DNA of 64,000 nt from contig NZ_SMZJ02000003.1 in the NCBI RefSeq assembly GCF_004358095.2, forward strand, positions 332,225 to 396,224, written 5' to 3'. The DNA comes from Seonamhaeicola sediminis (GTDB lineage Bacteria; Bacteroidota; Bacteroidia; Flavobacteriales; Flavobacteriaceae). Each line of letters starts with the position of its first letter. Position 1 is the first letter of the stretch. The position numbers were made by a program, and so were the translations under genes. Shown in pieces: positions 29,087 through 38,424 of the stretch. Under the pieces are notes generated by a model. It made no database searches, had not been told where the DNA came from, and saw nothing but the letters and a program-made list of their open reading frames with translations.

Positions 29087-30808
29087 TCATTCATTCATAT
29101 ACCACCACTCATCACGATCTCCCTTTTTAATATCTCTAATCATACCATACGCTAATACCAATGCTACTATAATAAATACAACACCTACAACAGAAACATC
29201 TCCCCACAGTGGTTTAATGCCTGAAATTATAAATAATGATGCTCCTACAATTAATGCCCCTATTATAAACGCGGTAATAATTTGTTTTGTAATTCTATGG
29301 ATGGTATGTACCATGGGATCTATCCCCTTATGAGTTAAATCTACTTTTACTTCACCCCTATTTATTTTTCTAATGGCATTCTTTAAATCTCTTGGAAATT
29401 CTTCGATATAATTTCCTAATTCATAAAGAGAATTAATTGCTTTTTCACCAAATAGTATTGGATTAAAACTTTTAGCCACAGCTTTCAACAAGAAAGGTTT
29501 TGCAATGTTATACTGGTCTATATTTGGATCCAATTTACGAGCCACCCCTTCTATAGTAACTAATGACCTAGCGAAAAGGAAAAAGTGCGTTGGAACTTTT
29601 AATCCATGTGCAATAATAATATCCTTCAACTCTAAAAGTATTGTACTCATCTCATTTTTGTGCACGGATCTAACATAATACTTCTCTACAAACTCGTTTA
29701 TATCAAATTCAAGAGCCCTAATATCTTCAACGTTTGTATAGTTTGAAAATTCTTGTAACGCCTTTATTATTCTTTTAACATCACGTCTTGTAATAGCTAG
29801 GAACAATTTACCAAAAACCTCAATATCTCTTGGCAGGATGCTTCCCATCATACCAAAATCTAAAAAGCAAATGTGTCCGTTTGATAATACTAGTAAATTC
29901 CCTGCATGCGGATCTGCATGAAAGAACCCATAATTAAAAATTTGCTTAAAATAACTCTTAGTTAGACGTCTTGAAATTAACTTGGTATCAATATCTTTAG
30001 TATATAACTCATCAAAATTATCAATCTTAGTACCAGACATAAATTCTAAAGCCAACACTTTAGTAGTAGTATATTCTCTATACACTCTGGGGGCTACTGC
30101 AAAATTATCTATGCTTGTATCGTTTGTTATGTTGTTATAGAAACGTTGTACATTTATAGATTCGTTAATAAAATCAAGTTCCTTTAAAATAGCTTCTTCA
30201 AAATTTCTAACTAATCCCTTGGGGTCAAAACTTTTTATAGATGGTATACGTTTTTGAAGTACTTCTGCAATACTATACATTACTTTAATGTCTTCTTCTA
30301 TAACTTCTTTAATTCCCGGACGCTGTATTTTTAGTGCTACGCGCTTGCCATTCTTGAGAGTAACCTTATGTACCTGAGCCATAGAGGCTGATGCAAACGG
30401 TTTTGGCTCAAACCAAGCAAATAAATTTTCAACAGAATCTTTTAGTTCTTTCTCTACCACTTTTTTGGCCTCTTCCTCAGGAATAGGAGGAACATTATCA
30501 AGCAGTTTCTCTAATTCAAAAGTTAGTTTTAACGGAATTAAATCTGGCCTATTACTTAGTATTTGACCAAATTTTACAAATGTTGGACCAAGCTCCTCGC
30601 AAACCAAACGCATTTTTTCCCATTTGGTATATTTATAGGCATTTTCACGCGAGGCTTTAGGTATGAGCTTACGAAGGAATTCAAATCGTTTTTTTTCTTC
30701 TAAATACTGAACCAAATCTTCAAAACCATACTTCACCAAAACCTTTAGTATTTGGTTATATCGTGCTACCGATTTGTATTTTTTTCCAATATCTAAATAT
30801 AAACCCAT
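29087..30808 (-). CDS. UbiB/ABC1-family atypical kinase
   Basis: Member of the AarF/UbiB/ADCK family, which supports isoprenoid quinone biosynthesis or lipid homeostasis. I chose the ATG at 30808 (573 residues), one base after the upstream stop; a TTG six codons earlier is less likely. The family KxGQ motif appears as 'GPTFVKFGQILSNRPDLIP'. An Ala-rich loop, 'KPFASASMAQVHKVTLKNG', replaces the usual P-loop, followed by 'VALKIQRPGI' (Lys), 'FFHADPHAGNLLV' (catalytic) and 'CFLDFGMMG' (metal-binding Asp). Two membrane helices close the protein (about 510-560). It follows a small coiled-coil gene, probably in the same operon. Confidence 0.92.
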   Translation of the reverse strand: MGLYLDIGKKYKSVARYNQILKVLVKYGFEDLVQYLEEKKRFEFLRKLIPKASRENAYKYTKWEKMRLVCEELGPTFVKFGQILSNRPDLIPLKLTFELEKLLDNVPPIPEEEAKKVVEKELKDSVENLFAWFEPKPFASASMAQVHKVTLKNGKRVALKIQRPGIKEVIEEDIKVMYSIAEVLQKRIPSIKSFDPKGLVRNFEEAILKELDFINESINVQRFYNNITNDTSIDNFAVAPRVYREYTTTKVLALEFMSGTKIDNFDELYTKDIDTKLISRRLTKSYFKQIFNYGFFHADPHAGNLLVLSNGHICFLDFGMMGSILPRDIEVFGKLFLAITRRDVKRIIKALQEFSNYTNVEDIRALEFDINEFVEKYYVRSVHKNEMSTILLELKDIIIAHGLKVPTHFFLFARSLVTIEGVARKLDPNIDQYNIAKPFLLKAVAKSFNPILFGEKAINSLYELGNYIEEFPRDLKNAIRKINRGEVKVDLTHKGIDPMVHTIHRITKQIITAFIIGALIVGASLFIISGIKPLWGDVSVVGVVFIIVALVLAYGMIRDIKKGDRDEWWYMNE

Positions 30809-30809
30809 G

Positions 30810-31184
30810 TTAAGAATTTGCTTCAAGTTTGTTCAACCTTGCTTCTAGTAATGCTATTTTAGCATCTGCCTTTTCTAACCTTTCTTTTATGTCTTTAATA
30901 TCATCAAGATGTGCTATTTTTATTTTTTTATAAATATTAGACATCACATCTTCAATCTTGGCTTCTAATTCGTCCTTAACGTGTTCTGCTTTGAGTTTTA
31001 TCTTATCTAATAATTGTAACTCATTACCATCTTTATCCAAAACAGTTTCAGAAGCTATACCATTCATTTTTTTTGCTTTTTCATCGGTCCATTCTCCAAA
31101 TTTATCTAGTAATTGTGTATCACGCGCTAAAATGTAAAGACTAGATGACAGCGTAATTAATTCTATTAATGTTTTGGTTTTCAT
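30810..31184 (-). CDS. Small membrane-anchored coiled-coil protein upstream of the UbiB-type kinase
   Basis: The ATG at 31184 gives 124 residues; a TTG nine codons upstream is the only longer option. The N-terminus is moderately hydrophobic (about 3-20, 'LIELITLSSSLYILARD'). The middle is Lys/Asp/Glu-rich. The C-terminus is a leucine-heptad coiled coil ('DIKERLEKADAKIALLEARL'). It ends one base before the kinase ATG, so the two are probably co-translated partners. Known phasin-like or quinone-biosynthesis accessory proteins have a similar make-up, but I cannot assign a family. Confidence 0.75.
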   Translation of the reverse strand: MKTKTLIELITLSSSLYILARDTQLLDKFGEWTDEKAKKMNGIASETVLDKDGNELQLLDKIKLKAEHVKDELEAKIEDVMSNIYKKIKIAHLDDIKDIKERLEKADAKIALLEARLNKLEANS

Positions 31185-31325
31185 AACTTGAACTATTAGT
31201 TTTTTCTTCAATACAATATATTGTTAAACATAATTTTTCAAAATGATTTTCCTCAGTTCATATATGGGTTTAGAAACTTATTTTTGAAATAGAGTTAGGG
31301 GTGTGTTAATTAAAATTTAGATATC

Positions 31326-31727
31326 ATGAAATCTCTACCTGTCTCCTCAATAATGACAAAAAATGTGGTTTGTGTTTCACCAGATCAAAAGATTATTGAT
31401 GTAAAACACATTTACGAAAAGGAAAAATTTCATCACCACATACCAGTGACCAAAGACAAGAAATTAGTTGGGATGCTAAGTTTGATTGATTTTATGTACC
31501 ACATAAAAGGCGCTGGACTTAATGATGATGATGCAATTTATAACAAATTAAACGTCAAAGACATTATGACGCCCAATCCTTATGCTATTGGACCTGACAC
31601 TTTGGTAAGTGAAGTAGCCGAAGAATTATCAAAAGGACGCTACCGTGCTGTTCCTATAATAGAAAATGAAAATATTGTTGGTATCGTATCAACAGCTGAC
31701 ATTATAAGATTTTTTTTAAAAAAATAG
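31326..31727 (+). CDS. Two-CBS-domain protein
   Basis: A 133-residue protein made of two CBS motifs, a ligand-sensing module for adenosine nucleotides. The first is 'SSIMTKNVVCVSPDQKIIDV' with 'HHIPVTKDKKLVGMLSLIDF'. The second is 'VKDIMTPNPYAIGPDTLVSE' with 'YRAVPIIENENIVGIVSTAD'. No other domain, so it acts alone or in trans on a partner. Its stop codon lies inside the strong terminator palindrome that follows. Confidence 0.92.
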   Translation: MKSLPVSSIMTKNVVCVSPDQKIIDVKHIYEKEKFHHHIPVTKDKKLVGMLSLIDFMYHIKGAGLNDDDAIYNKLNVKDIMTPNPYAIGPDTLVSEVAEELSKGRYRAVPIIENENIVGIVSTADIIRFFLKK

Positions 31728-31754
31728 TCTGAGTTTAAACTCAGACTATTTTTT
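31719..31754. terminator. Perfect bidirectional terminator (18-bp stem)
   Basis: AATAGTCTGAGTTT followed by its exact complement, with A/T-rich flanks, makes a perfect 36-base palindrome between the CBS gene (plus) and the HMA gene (minus). It contains the CBS stop codon and has T-tails on both strands. Confidence 0.9.
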
Positions 31755-31757
31755 AAG

Positions 31758-32114
31758 CTATTCTTCGTTATGGTCATCCTTAACATCTTCATTACGGTAT
31801 TTACAACAATGGTGAACCTTAGCATAGGCTTCATCTGATGCCTTAGTATCCTTAACATCATGACCCGCCGCCAATACACTTTTCTCAATAGTCTTTAAAT
31901 TGGTTTTACGCTCGTCGAAAATTAAACTCAATTGATGTGTTTCTACATCCCATTTGGCATATTTCACACCTTTAGTGTTCAAACAAGCCTTTTCAATACG
32001 TGCCTTACACATACCGCAAACGCCATCAACCTCTGTGTAAGCTTTGGCATTTTTGTTTTGAGCAATAGTTATACTCCCTGTTAGCAATAATACAATTATT
32101 AGTAGTTTTTTCAT
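31758..32114 (-). CDS. Secreted heavy-metal-associated (HMA) protein
   Basis: Periplasmic metal carrier. I chose the ATG at 32114 (118 residues), which starts a clean signal peptide 'KKLLIIVLLLTGSITIAQ'. The ATG at 32153 lies in a palindromic repeat and would block the signal. The mature part is one HMA fold with metal-binding 'GVCGMCKARIEKAC' (CxxC, about 31-44). It ends with a second possible site, 'KVHHCCKYRNEDVKDDHNEE' (His/Cys-rich). Third gene of the copper operon, after the TonB receptor. Copper is the likely metal from context. Confidence 0.9.
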   Translation of the reverse strand: MKKLLIIVLLLTGSITIAQNKNAKAYTEVDGVCGMCKARIEKACLNTKGVKYAKWDVETHQLSLIFDERKTNLKTIEKSVLAAGHDVKDTKASDEAYAKVHHCCKYRNEDVKDDHNEE

Positions 32115-32132
32115 TTCATTATTATTTATGAG

Positions 32133-32153
32133 ATGCTGAAATAAATTCAGCAT
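32133..32153. repeat. REP-like palindrome ATGCTGAA-ATAAA-TTCAGCAT
   Basis: An 8-bp perfect stem with a 5-base loop lies in the 44-base gap between the TonB receptor and the HMA gene. The wording (ATGCTGAATTTATTTCAGCAT on the minus strand) is like a dispersed intergenic repeat of flavobacteria. Read in frame it produces a spurious N-terminus 'MLNLFQHL' for the HMA protein. Confidence 0.55.
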
Positions 32154-32158
32154 GAGGG

Positions 32159-34402
32159 TTAACTTTTATTTATTTTAAATCTTAAACCAACGTAATACAT
32201 ACTTCCAAAAATGGGGCCATATACAAAAGTGGTGTCAAAATTTGCTCCAAACGGATCATCACTTCCAATAATTGGATTTGGTTGCCTTACATTGGTGATG
32301 TTTTCTCCTCCTAAATATACCTCAAATTTTGACGAAAATACTCTAGTTATTTGGGCATTTAAAGTGGAAACTGTTGGTGTTTGCTCCGGTAATTGATATT
32401 GTATAGGATTAGTTGCTGTTGACGAAAATCGTTGTTCCCCTAACCAATTAAATGTAGTATCAAACTTCCAAAGTATCTCATTGTCTTTTTTATGTGTTTT
32501 GTATCCTACATTTGCAAAAAACCGATGTTTTGGTGTTAATGGTCTTGTTAACCTGCCTGATTCATAATCGGTTTTAACTTCATAATATTTATAAGCTACT
32601 CGCAAATCAAATCCTTCAAAAGAATTCCAATTAAACTCTGCTTGAAAACTATTAGCATAACTTTTTCCATCTAAATTATAAAAACTTACCTCTAGCGGAT
32701 TTTCATAATCTACTACTACCTGATTTTTAAAATCGGTTTTATAATAATCTAACGTTATGTCTGCCTTTTTTCCAAAAAGATTAAAACCTTGTAAGTAAGA
32801 CACGCCGTAATTCCATGCTATTTCTGGGTCTAAACCATAAATGTTTCCTCCAACATTGTTAATAACAATGTTTCTAGATGTGGCGAACAACTTCTGATTT
32901 TCAGCAAAAATATTAGCACTTCGTTTTCCTCTTCCAAAAGAAGCTCTAAAGGCCGATTGACTCCATGGGGAATAACGTGCATGCATTCTTGGCGTTATAA
33001 ACGTTCCCAATAAATTATGATAATCTATCCTGATACCAGCCGTTAAATTGAATAGCTCCAGATTATCATGTGAATATTCGAAAAAACCACCTACAGAAGT
33101 TTCGGTTCTTTCAAAATCATTTGTATTCACCAACTCATCATAATGATCATAAGTATAACTAACCCCTGTTTTTATTTTATGGCGTGAGTCACTAATGATG
33201 GAGTTATAAATAGCATTGGTATACAGACTATTATGGGTAATATCATAGGTTTTAAATCCAAAATAAGATTCCTGTTTGTGACTGCTAAACGCTGTTTGTA
33301 CCCCTAGACTTTGCCAAGGTACTTCAGGGTTTACATAACCCAATTTAGCAGCAATTTCATAACGGTTTGTTATTATCTCGCTTCCCCAATAATTGGTGGT
33401 CATCTTATCTGTAACTGGATTGAAATTAAGTTGACCCGACTGCTTTGTGTCGGTTAAAAACTTTAGGTTGATAAAACTAACCAGCCCCTTTTCAGGATTG
33501 GTATATTGCCAACGGTTCATCATGTTAATTTGTTTCTGCAAAGGCATATCTAAAAATGTATCTTCATTTTTATCGAATTTTTGGTTTCGCATATTTCCAT
33601 GAAGATATAACCCTGTATGCCATTTATTTCCAACTGTCGAGTTGATATGGGTGTTTAACTCCAACCTTCCGTTCAACGAGCCGTAAGCATTAATGAATAA
33701 TTTATCGTCTTTTGATGGTTTTACAAGTTCCGCATTAATTTGACCTGCAATACTTTCGTAACCATTCACCACGCTTCCAGCACCTTTGGTAATTTGAATG
33801 CTTTCTACCCAAGTTCCCGGAATAAAACTTAAACCAAAAGCTTGGGAAGCTCCTCGAATAGAGGGAATATTTTCAGTGGCAATTAAAATGTACGGACTGG
33901 TAAGCCCCAGCATTTTTATTTGTCGGGTTCCAGTGACAGCATCGGTAAAATTGACATCGATAGATGGGTTGGTTTCAAAACTCTCTGACAGATTACAGCA
34001 AGCGGCTTTCAATAACTCGTCACTACTTACAGTTAAAACATTCTGGGCTTGTAAATATGATTTTCTGGTAGCTTGCTTTCTTGAGGTTAGTGTAATGGCA
34101 TCCAAATTATCTGTTGGTTGCAACCAGTGGTGTACCATTTTTGGCTCTTTAATAGTTAATGTATCGGTTTTAAAACCAACATAACTTATAACTAATTTTG
34201 AATACTCTTTTTTGTAGTCTATAGTAAACTTACCATCTAAATCTGTAACCGTACCAACTTTCGTGTTTAGCCAAAATACATTGGCACCGGGTAAACCGAT
34301 ATGTTCATTTCTGTCGTTGGCCTCCATAACCATTCCCATAATCTTTTCTTGTGAAAAGAAAACCGAAGGAAGTATTAGTAAAATATATATTAGATTTTTC
34401 AT
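32159..34402 (-). CDS. TonB-dependent outer membrane receptor, copper-linked
   Basis: Outer-membrane importer powered by TonB. 747 residues: signal peptide (about 1-17), carboxypeptidase-like regulatory domain ('GLPGANVFWLNTKVGTVTDL'), plug domain with 'LLKAACCNLSESFETNPSID' and 'ITKGAGSVVNGYESIAGQIN', then a 22-strand-type barrel ending 'YYVGLRFKINKS'. The 'CCNLSESF' motif in the plug is typical of the receptor type linked to copper-handling genes in Bacteroidota (established association, recalled). It lies 3 bases after copA and before the HMA gene, so copper or a copper chelate is the inferred cargo. There is no SusD partner. Confidence 0.92.
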   Translation of the reverse strand: MKNLIYILLILPSVFFSQEKIMGMVMEANDRNEHIGLPGANVFWLNTKVGTVTDLDGKFTIDYKKEYSKLVISYVGFKTDTLTIKEPKMVHHWLQPTDNLDAITLTSRKQATRKSYLQAQNVLTVSSDELLKAACCNLSESFETNPSIDVNFTDAVTGTRQIKMLGLTSPYILIATENIPSIRGASQAFGLSFIPGTWVESIQITKGAGSVVNGYESIAGQINAELVKPSKDDKLFINAYGSLNGRLELNTHINSTVGNKWHTGLYLHGNMRNQKFDKNEDTFLDMPLQKQINMMNRWQYTNPEKGLVSFINLKFLTDTKQSGQLNFNPVTDKMTTNYWGSEIITNRYEIAAKLGYVNPEVPWQSLGVQTAFSSHKQESYFGFKTYDITHNSLYTNAIYNSIISDSRHKIKTGVSYTYDHYDELVNTNDFERTETSVGGFFEYSHDNLELFNLTAGIRIDYHNLLGTFITPRMHARYSPWSQSAFRASFGRGKRSANIFAENQKLFATSRNIVINNVGGNIYGLDPEIAWNYGVSYLQGFNLFGKKADITLDYYKTDFKNQVVVDYENPLEVSFYNLDGKSYANSFQAEFNWNSFEGFDLRVAYKYYEVKTDYESGRLTRPLTPKHRFFANVGYKTHKKDNEILWKFDTTFNWLGEQRFSSTATNPIQYQLPEQTPTVSTLNAQITRVFSSKFEVYLGGENITNVRQPNPIIGSDDPFGANFDTTFVYGPIFGSMYYVGLRFKINKS

Positions 34403-34405
34403 TTA

Positions 34406-36802
34406 TTAATCAATGTTTATGTTTTTTAATCGCAAAGCATTTGATATGACTGATAGAGAACTAAAACTCATGGCTACTGCTGCAATCATAGGAGATAATA
34501 ATATTCCAAAAAATGGAAACAAAATACCCGCTGCAATAGGCACTCCAATACTGTTGTAAAAAAGCGCAAAGAATAAATTTTGTTTGATATTCTTCATTAC
34601 TTTTCCACTCAAATTGTGCGCTTTTACAATGCCATGTATATCACCCTTTACTAAAGTAATTTGTGCACTTTTAATAGCGACATCTGTTCCCGTTCCCATG
34701 GCAATACCTATGTTGCTTTTTGCTAATGCAGGTGCATCGTTAATACCATCGCCAGCCATTGCTACAAGCTTTCCTAGGCTTTGAAGTTTCTCAACTTCTC
34801 TTAGTTTGTCTTCGGGAAGTATTTCAGATTTATAATTGCTCAATCCCATTTCAGTGGCTACAGCTTTTGCAGTATCTTTATTGTCACCAGTAAGCATAAT
34901 TACTTCGATACCCTTTTCTTGTAATATTGAAATGGCATTTTTACTACTTTCTTTGATTTTATCAGCAATAACAACATAACCAACAACTTCATTATCTACT
35001 GAAAGCATAGGCACTGTTTTGCCTAATTTTTGCTGTTCTGAAATAGCCATTTTTATATCTTCAGAAATTAAAATCTTGGAATCTTCCATGAGTTTTTCAT
35101 TACCAAGCTTAACCTCTTTTCCGCCAATAGTGCCACTAACTCCTTTTCCTGTTATGGCATTGAAATTTTTAACCTCTAAAGTTTTAACATCCTTTTCCTT
35201 ACCATAGTTTACCGTTGCATCAGCAATGGGATGTTCGCTTAACTTGTTTAATGAAGTAATATATTTAATAACCGTTTCTTCGCTAAAATCTTTATAAACA
35301 CTTTTCATGATTTCAACAGAAGGTTTCCCCTCTGTAATGGTTCCCGTTTTGTCAATAATTAAAACATCAATTTTATTAAAATTTTCAAGGGCTTCGGCAT
35401 TTTTAATCAGTACGCCAGATTTTGCGCCCTTACCAACACCAACCATAACAGATATTGGTGTAGCCAAACCCAATGCGCATGGACAAGCAATAATCAAGAC
35501 CGCAATGGCATTTACTAGAGCATACACAAAGGACGGTTCTGGTCCGAAAAACTTCCATATTATAAATGTGATGATTGAGACAGATACCACAATAGGGACA
35601 AAATACCCCGATATTTTATCGGCCAATTTTTGAATGGGCGCTTTACTTTTGCTAGCATCGTTTACCATTTTTACAATTTGTGAAAGCAAGGTATCTTCAC
35701 CAATATTTTTAGCTTTCATTAAAAAGGATTGTTTGCCATTTATAGTTCCTGCACTAACCTTATCATCAATACTTTTTGATACTGGCAAAGATTCACCAGT
35801 AATCATAGATTCATCTACCGAACTCTCACCATCTGTAATAATACCATCAACTGGGATTTTATCCCCAGGTTTAACACGAAGTAGATCACCTTTCTTTATG
35901 TCGTTAATTGAAATTTCGTTTTCTTCCCCATCAACAACTCTTATGGCTTTATTAGGTGCCAATTTGAGTAATTCCTTGACTGCAGAATTAGTTTTACTGT
36001 GGGCTTTAGCTTCCAACAATTGCCCCAACAAAACGAGCGTTAAAATGACGGTTGCGGCTTCAAAATAGACGTGTACTGTTCCGGTTTCGTTTTTAAATTC
36101 ATTGGGCAATATATCTGGAAATAACATTCCAAAAACACTAAATAGCCAAGCAACACCAGCCCCCATTCCTATGAGGGTAAACATGTTTAAATTCCAAGTT
36201 TTTATAGATTTATAGGCACGCTCGAAAAACATCCAAGTGGTATAAAACACCACTGGAAGTGACAGTGCTAATTGTATCCAATTCCAATATTTTAAATCTA
36301 AAATATTATATAACGGATTGTTTGGAACCATTTCAGACATGGCTATTAAAAAAATTGGCAGTGTAAAAGTCACCGAAATCCAGAATTTTTCGAGGAGTTT
36401 CTTATAGGGTTTTGAATAGGAAGAATCATCACCATCTGAAGAATTCACTTCTTCAACTAAGTCCATTCCACAAACTGGACAATCACCGGGTTTACTATAA
36501 GTTTTATCGCCTTCACAGTGCATTGGGCAATAAAAAACACCTGTTCCTTCGCCTTGCTTTTCCTTTTTGTGGTGATGTGAATGCTTCTTTTTTTCTTCCC
36601 CAGGCAAATGAATACCATAATGGTCTCCCAAAGCCTTTTGAAATGTTTCAATAGCAATATTCTTTTCCATTTGTATAGAAGCTTCGGCTTTTCCTAAATC
36701 GACATTGGCATTTATGACACCTTCAATTTTATTGAGGGCATTCTCTACGTGCGACCGACAACCATTACATGTCATTCCTGTGACTGTATATGTTTTTTTC
36801 AT
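34406..36802 (-). CDS. copA: Copper-translocating P-type ATPase
   Basis: P1B-type ATPase exporting Cu(I) from the cytoplasm. 798 residues: N-terminal HMA domain with '[11 protein letters not shown]' (about 8-18), a His-rich linker ('[11 protein letters not shown]'), a heavy-metal-binding domain of the 'YCPMHCEG...CPVCGMDL' form (about 91-117), eight membrane helices, and the transport motif CPC in '[12 protein letters not shown]'. Further motifs are the phosphorylation site 'DKTGTITEG', '[11 protein letters not shown]' and 'TGES' ('[10 protein letters not shown]'). An inverted repeat lies just upstream of the start. It leads the copA-TonB-HMA run. Confidence 0.95.
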   Translation of the reverse strand: MKKTYTVTGMTCNGCRSHVENALNKIEGVINANVDLGKAEASIQMEKNIAIETFQKALGDHYGIHLPGEEKKKHSHHHKKEKQGEGTGVFYCPMHCEGDKTYSKPGDCPVCGMDLVEEVNSSDGDDSSYSKPYKKLLEKFWISVTFTLPIFLIAMSEMVPNNPLYNILDLKYWNWIQLALSLPVVFYTTWMFFERAYKSIKTWNLNMFTLIGMGAGVAWLFSVFGMLFPDILPNEFKNETGTVHVYFEAATVILTLVLLGQLLEAKAHSKTNSAVKELLKLAPNKAIRVVDGEENEISINDIKKGDLLRVKPGDKIPVDGIITDGESSVDESMITGESLPVSKSIDDKVSAGTINGKQSFLMKAKNIGEDTLLSQIVKMVNDASKSKAPIQKLADKISGYFVPIVVSVSIITFIIWKFFGPEPSFVYALVNAIAVLIIACPCALGLATPISVMVGVGKGAKSGVLIKNAEALENFNKIDVLIIDKTGTITEGKPSVEIMKSVYKDFSEETVIKYITSLNKLSEHPIADATVNYGKEKDVKTLEVKNFNAITGKGVSGTIGGKEVKLGNEKLMEDSKILISEDIKMAISEQQKLGKTVPMLSVDNEVVGYVVIADKIKESSKNAISILQEKGIEVIMLTGDNKDTAKAVATEMGLSNYKSEILPEDKLREVEKLQSLGKLVAMAGDGINDAPALAKSNIGIAMGTGTDVAIKSAQITLVKGDIHGIVKAHNLSGKVMKNIKQNLFFALFYNSIGVPIAAGILFPFFGILLSPMIAAVAMSFSSLSVISNALRLKNINID

Positions 36803-36832
36803 AATAATTTAAATTTGATTAAAAATTCTTTT

Positions 36833-36862
36833 CCATGTCTAATTGGAATTATTAAGACATGG
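36833..36862. promoter_or_regulatory. Inverted repeat upstream of copA
   Basis: CCATGTCT (36833-36840) and AGACATGG (36855-36862) are perfect inverse complements with a 14-base spacer that itself contains AATT-GG-AATT. It lies 31-60 bases before the copA ATG, in the 99-base gap after the HYC_CC_PP gene. It could be an operator or an mRNA hairpin that separates the two genes. Confidence 0.45.
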
Positions 36863-36901
36863 ATTCCCATTTTCTGGAGAATAACAAAAGAAAATTATTA
36901 A

Positions 36902-37312
36902 TCAAATCAAGAAAACTTGGTCTAAAACTAGAATATCCCTGACCAGGTTAGGTGGAGAGTAATCTTTGTGAGGGACTATTTTTTTTGGTTGCCCTTCAAA
37001 AAGATTTATGTATGAATATATAAATGAGGTAATAAATTGTTGTTGTTCAAAATCGAGCTCATTAAAAGTTTTTAAAAGTTCGTCTTGGCCTTCAACAATA
37101 TTTATTTCATCTTTACAACAGGGTTTTTTTGTAATTTCGGATAAACCCATGTCTTCGGATTCCATTCCACATTTTTCAACTTGAGTAAAAACAGCAACAT
37201 CTACCAAAACATCACCGCAAAAATGTTTTTCAATAGTAAAAGAGAGTGTTGAAAATAACACTAATGATGCCAAAAACACCGAAAAGCTTTTATGTAACAG
37301 TTTTTTTATCAC
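36902..37312 (-). CDS. HYC_CC_PP-family small secreted protein
   Basis: A 136-residue protein with a signal peptide (about 1-26, 'SVFLASLVLFSTLSFTI') and the family landmarks: 'EKHFCGDVLVD' (the HYC motif), 'TKKPCCKDEI' (the CC motif) and a C-terminal 'PHKDYSPPNL' (the PP motif). The start is a GTG at 37312; no ATG is available nearby. The conserved His/Cys set suggests metal binding, and family members commonly sit beside copper-handling genes, as here upstream of copA. TAACTTTG on the minus strand just before the start could be its -7 box, which would give a very short leader. Confidence 0.85.
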   Translation of the reverse strand: MIKKLLHKSFSVFLASLVLFSTLSFTIEKHFCGDVLVDVAVFTQVEKCGMESEDMGLSEITKKPCCKDEINIVEGQDELLKTFNELDFEQQQFITSFIYSYINLFEGQPKKIVPHKDYSPPNLVRDILVLDQVFLI

Positions 37313-37316
37313 AAAA

Positions 37317-37324
37317 CAAAGTTA
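37317..37324 (-). promoter_or_regulatory. Candidate -7 box for the HYC_CC_PP gene / copper operon
   Basis: TAACTTTG on the minus strand matches TAnnTTTG but lies only 5 bases from the GTG start, so the transcript would be nearly leaderless. No -33 TTTG is seen at 19-21 bases. Confidence 0.3.
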
Positions 37325-37379
37325 CAAAATCTAGAGTTGCTCAGTCATTCTTTATAAAATCATTAACATTCAAACTTAT

Positions 37380-37808
37380 TTAATTCTTAATCTTATGATA
37401 ATAAAATGCTGGTATTAAAAGCAGTAAAAATATAGGTTGAATTAAAAATCTTCTAATATTAAAAAACAAATAATAATCATCTTGCTTTGGATTAATCACA
37501 AAATACAAATAAGCAGTCATTAATATAAAATAGGCAAAAGCATATATTAATAAAGAAAACTTAATTACACTCTTACTTCTAAAAAACACAAATAATATTG
37601 CTAATGAGATCATAGTGTTTAAAGCATATCTCAAAGTTGTAAAAAAAACTAGTTTAGCTACCTCACGTCTAGGGCTATCAATATATAGATAATCATTCTT
37701 AAAGAATGTCAAGTAGGGATCATAGAATAGCTCATTTTCAAATGCCCTAATTAAAATGAGCAACCCAAACAACACAAATAAAATTAAAAACTTTAAGGCT
37801 TTATTCAT
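37380..37808 (-). CDS. Exosortase F-associated membrane protein
   Basis: A 142-residue membrane protein of the XrtF-associated family. Four hydrophobic segments with short charged loops: 'FLILFVLFGLLILIRAFENELFYD' at the N-terminus (split here for length: helix about 6-22), then 'YLYIDSPRREVAKLVFFTTL', 'ISLAILFVFFRSKSVIKFSL' and 'LLLLIPAFYYHKIKN'. The pattern and immediate coupling to XrtF identify it. It overlaps the XrtF stop by 8 bases, so the pair is translationally coupled. Function beyond partnership with XrtF is unknown. Confidence 0.85.
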   Translation of the reverse strand: MNKALKFLILFVLFGLLILIRAFENELFYDPYLTFFKNDYLYIDSPRREVAKLVFFTTLRYALNTMISLAILFVFFRSKSVIKFSLLIYAFAYFILMTAYLYFVINPKQDDYYLFFNIRRFLIQPIFLLLLIPAFYYHKIKN

Positions 37809-38400
37809 TTTTTTTCTTCTTTTTAGAAAATCCGTTTACCCAAATAAGCCAAAGTAAAAAAACTATACCATAAATAATTGCTGGAAAAACCACCGTATGT
37901 AAGATATGCTCTTTTTCAGGATAATGATATAAACCAATGCTTAAAACCACTATTCTAAACAAATTGACAACATAAATTATTACAGCTCCTGAAAATGCAT
38001 ATAAAATGGCCGCTTTTAATTTCCTTGAAAAAGCAATAATGAATGACGCAAACAAAATTATAACACTCAAAGAATTACAGCCTTCAATAATTCTAGCTAA
38101 ATATTTATCATTCACAATTATCTTAATAGAAGGCTCATTGGAATGAGGAATCATTACAGTCTTATAACCAAAGTTGTTTAAAAGAATTTCGGTTTGTTGG
38201 GCAACCAAATTGGTAAAATAGTCGGGAAAATATTCCGTTCCAGTTGAAAATTGTAAATAAAATTTATGAGTTATTGTTAACACTCCATAAACTACAGAAA
38301 ATGTTAGAATAAATATTACTACCGTCTTATATCTTAAAAGAAGTGCTTTCAAAAAAATAACATAAATCTCAATTTCGAAATTACACCTTTTTAAATACAT
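37801..38400 (-). CDS. xrtF: Exosortase family protein XrtF
   Basis: Membrane-embedded cysteine transpeptidase of the exosortase/archaeosortase superfamily. 199 residues from the ATG at 38400; a TTG at 38352 would give a more usual length of about 183. The catalytic Cys is in 'RIIEGCNSLSVIILF', the Arg in 'YVVNLFRIVVLSIGLYHY' and the His in 'KEHILHTVVFPAI', the standard Cys-Arg-His set. About five membrane helices and a basic tail 'SKKKKKNE'. No obvious sorting-signal substrate is encoded nearby. Start-to-start distance to the divergent GAF gene is only 24 bases. Confidence 0.88.
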   Translation of the reverse strand: MYLKRCNFEIEIYVIFLKALLLRYKTVVIFILTFSVVYGVLTITHKFYLQFSTGTEYFPDYFTNLVAQQTEILLNNFGYKTVMIPHSNEPSIKIIVNDKYLARIIEGCNSLSVIILFASFIIAFSRKLKAAILYAFSGAVIIYVVNLFRIVVLSIGLYHYPEKEHILHTVVFPAIIYGIVFLLWLIWVNGFSKKKKKNE

Positions 38401-38424
38401 TTGCTCAACTCTTCAAACTTAAAT

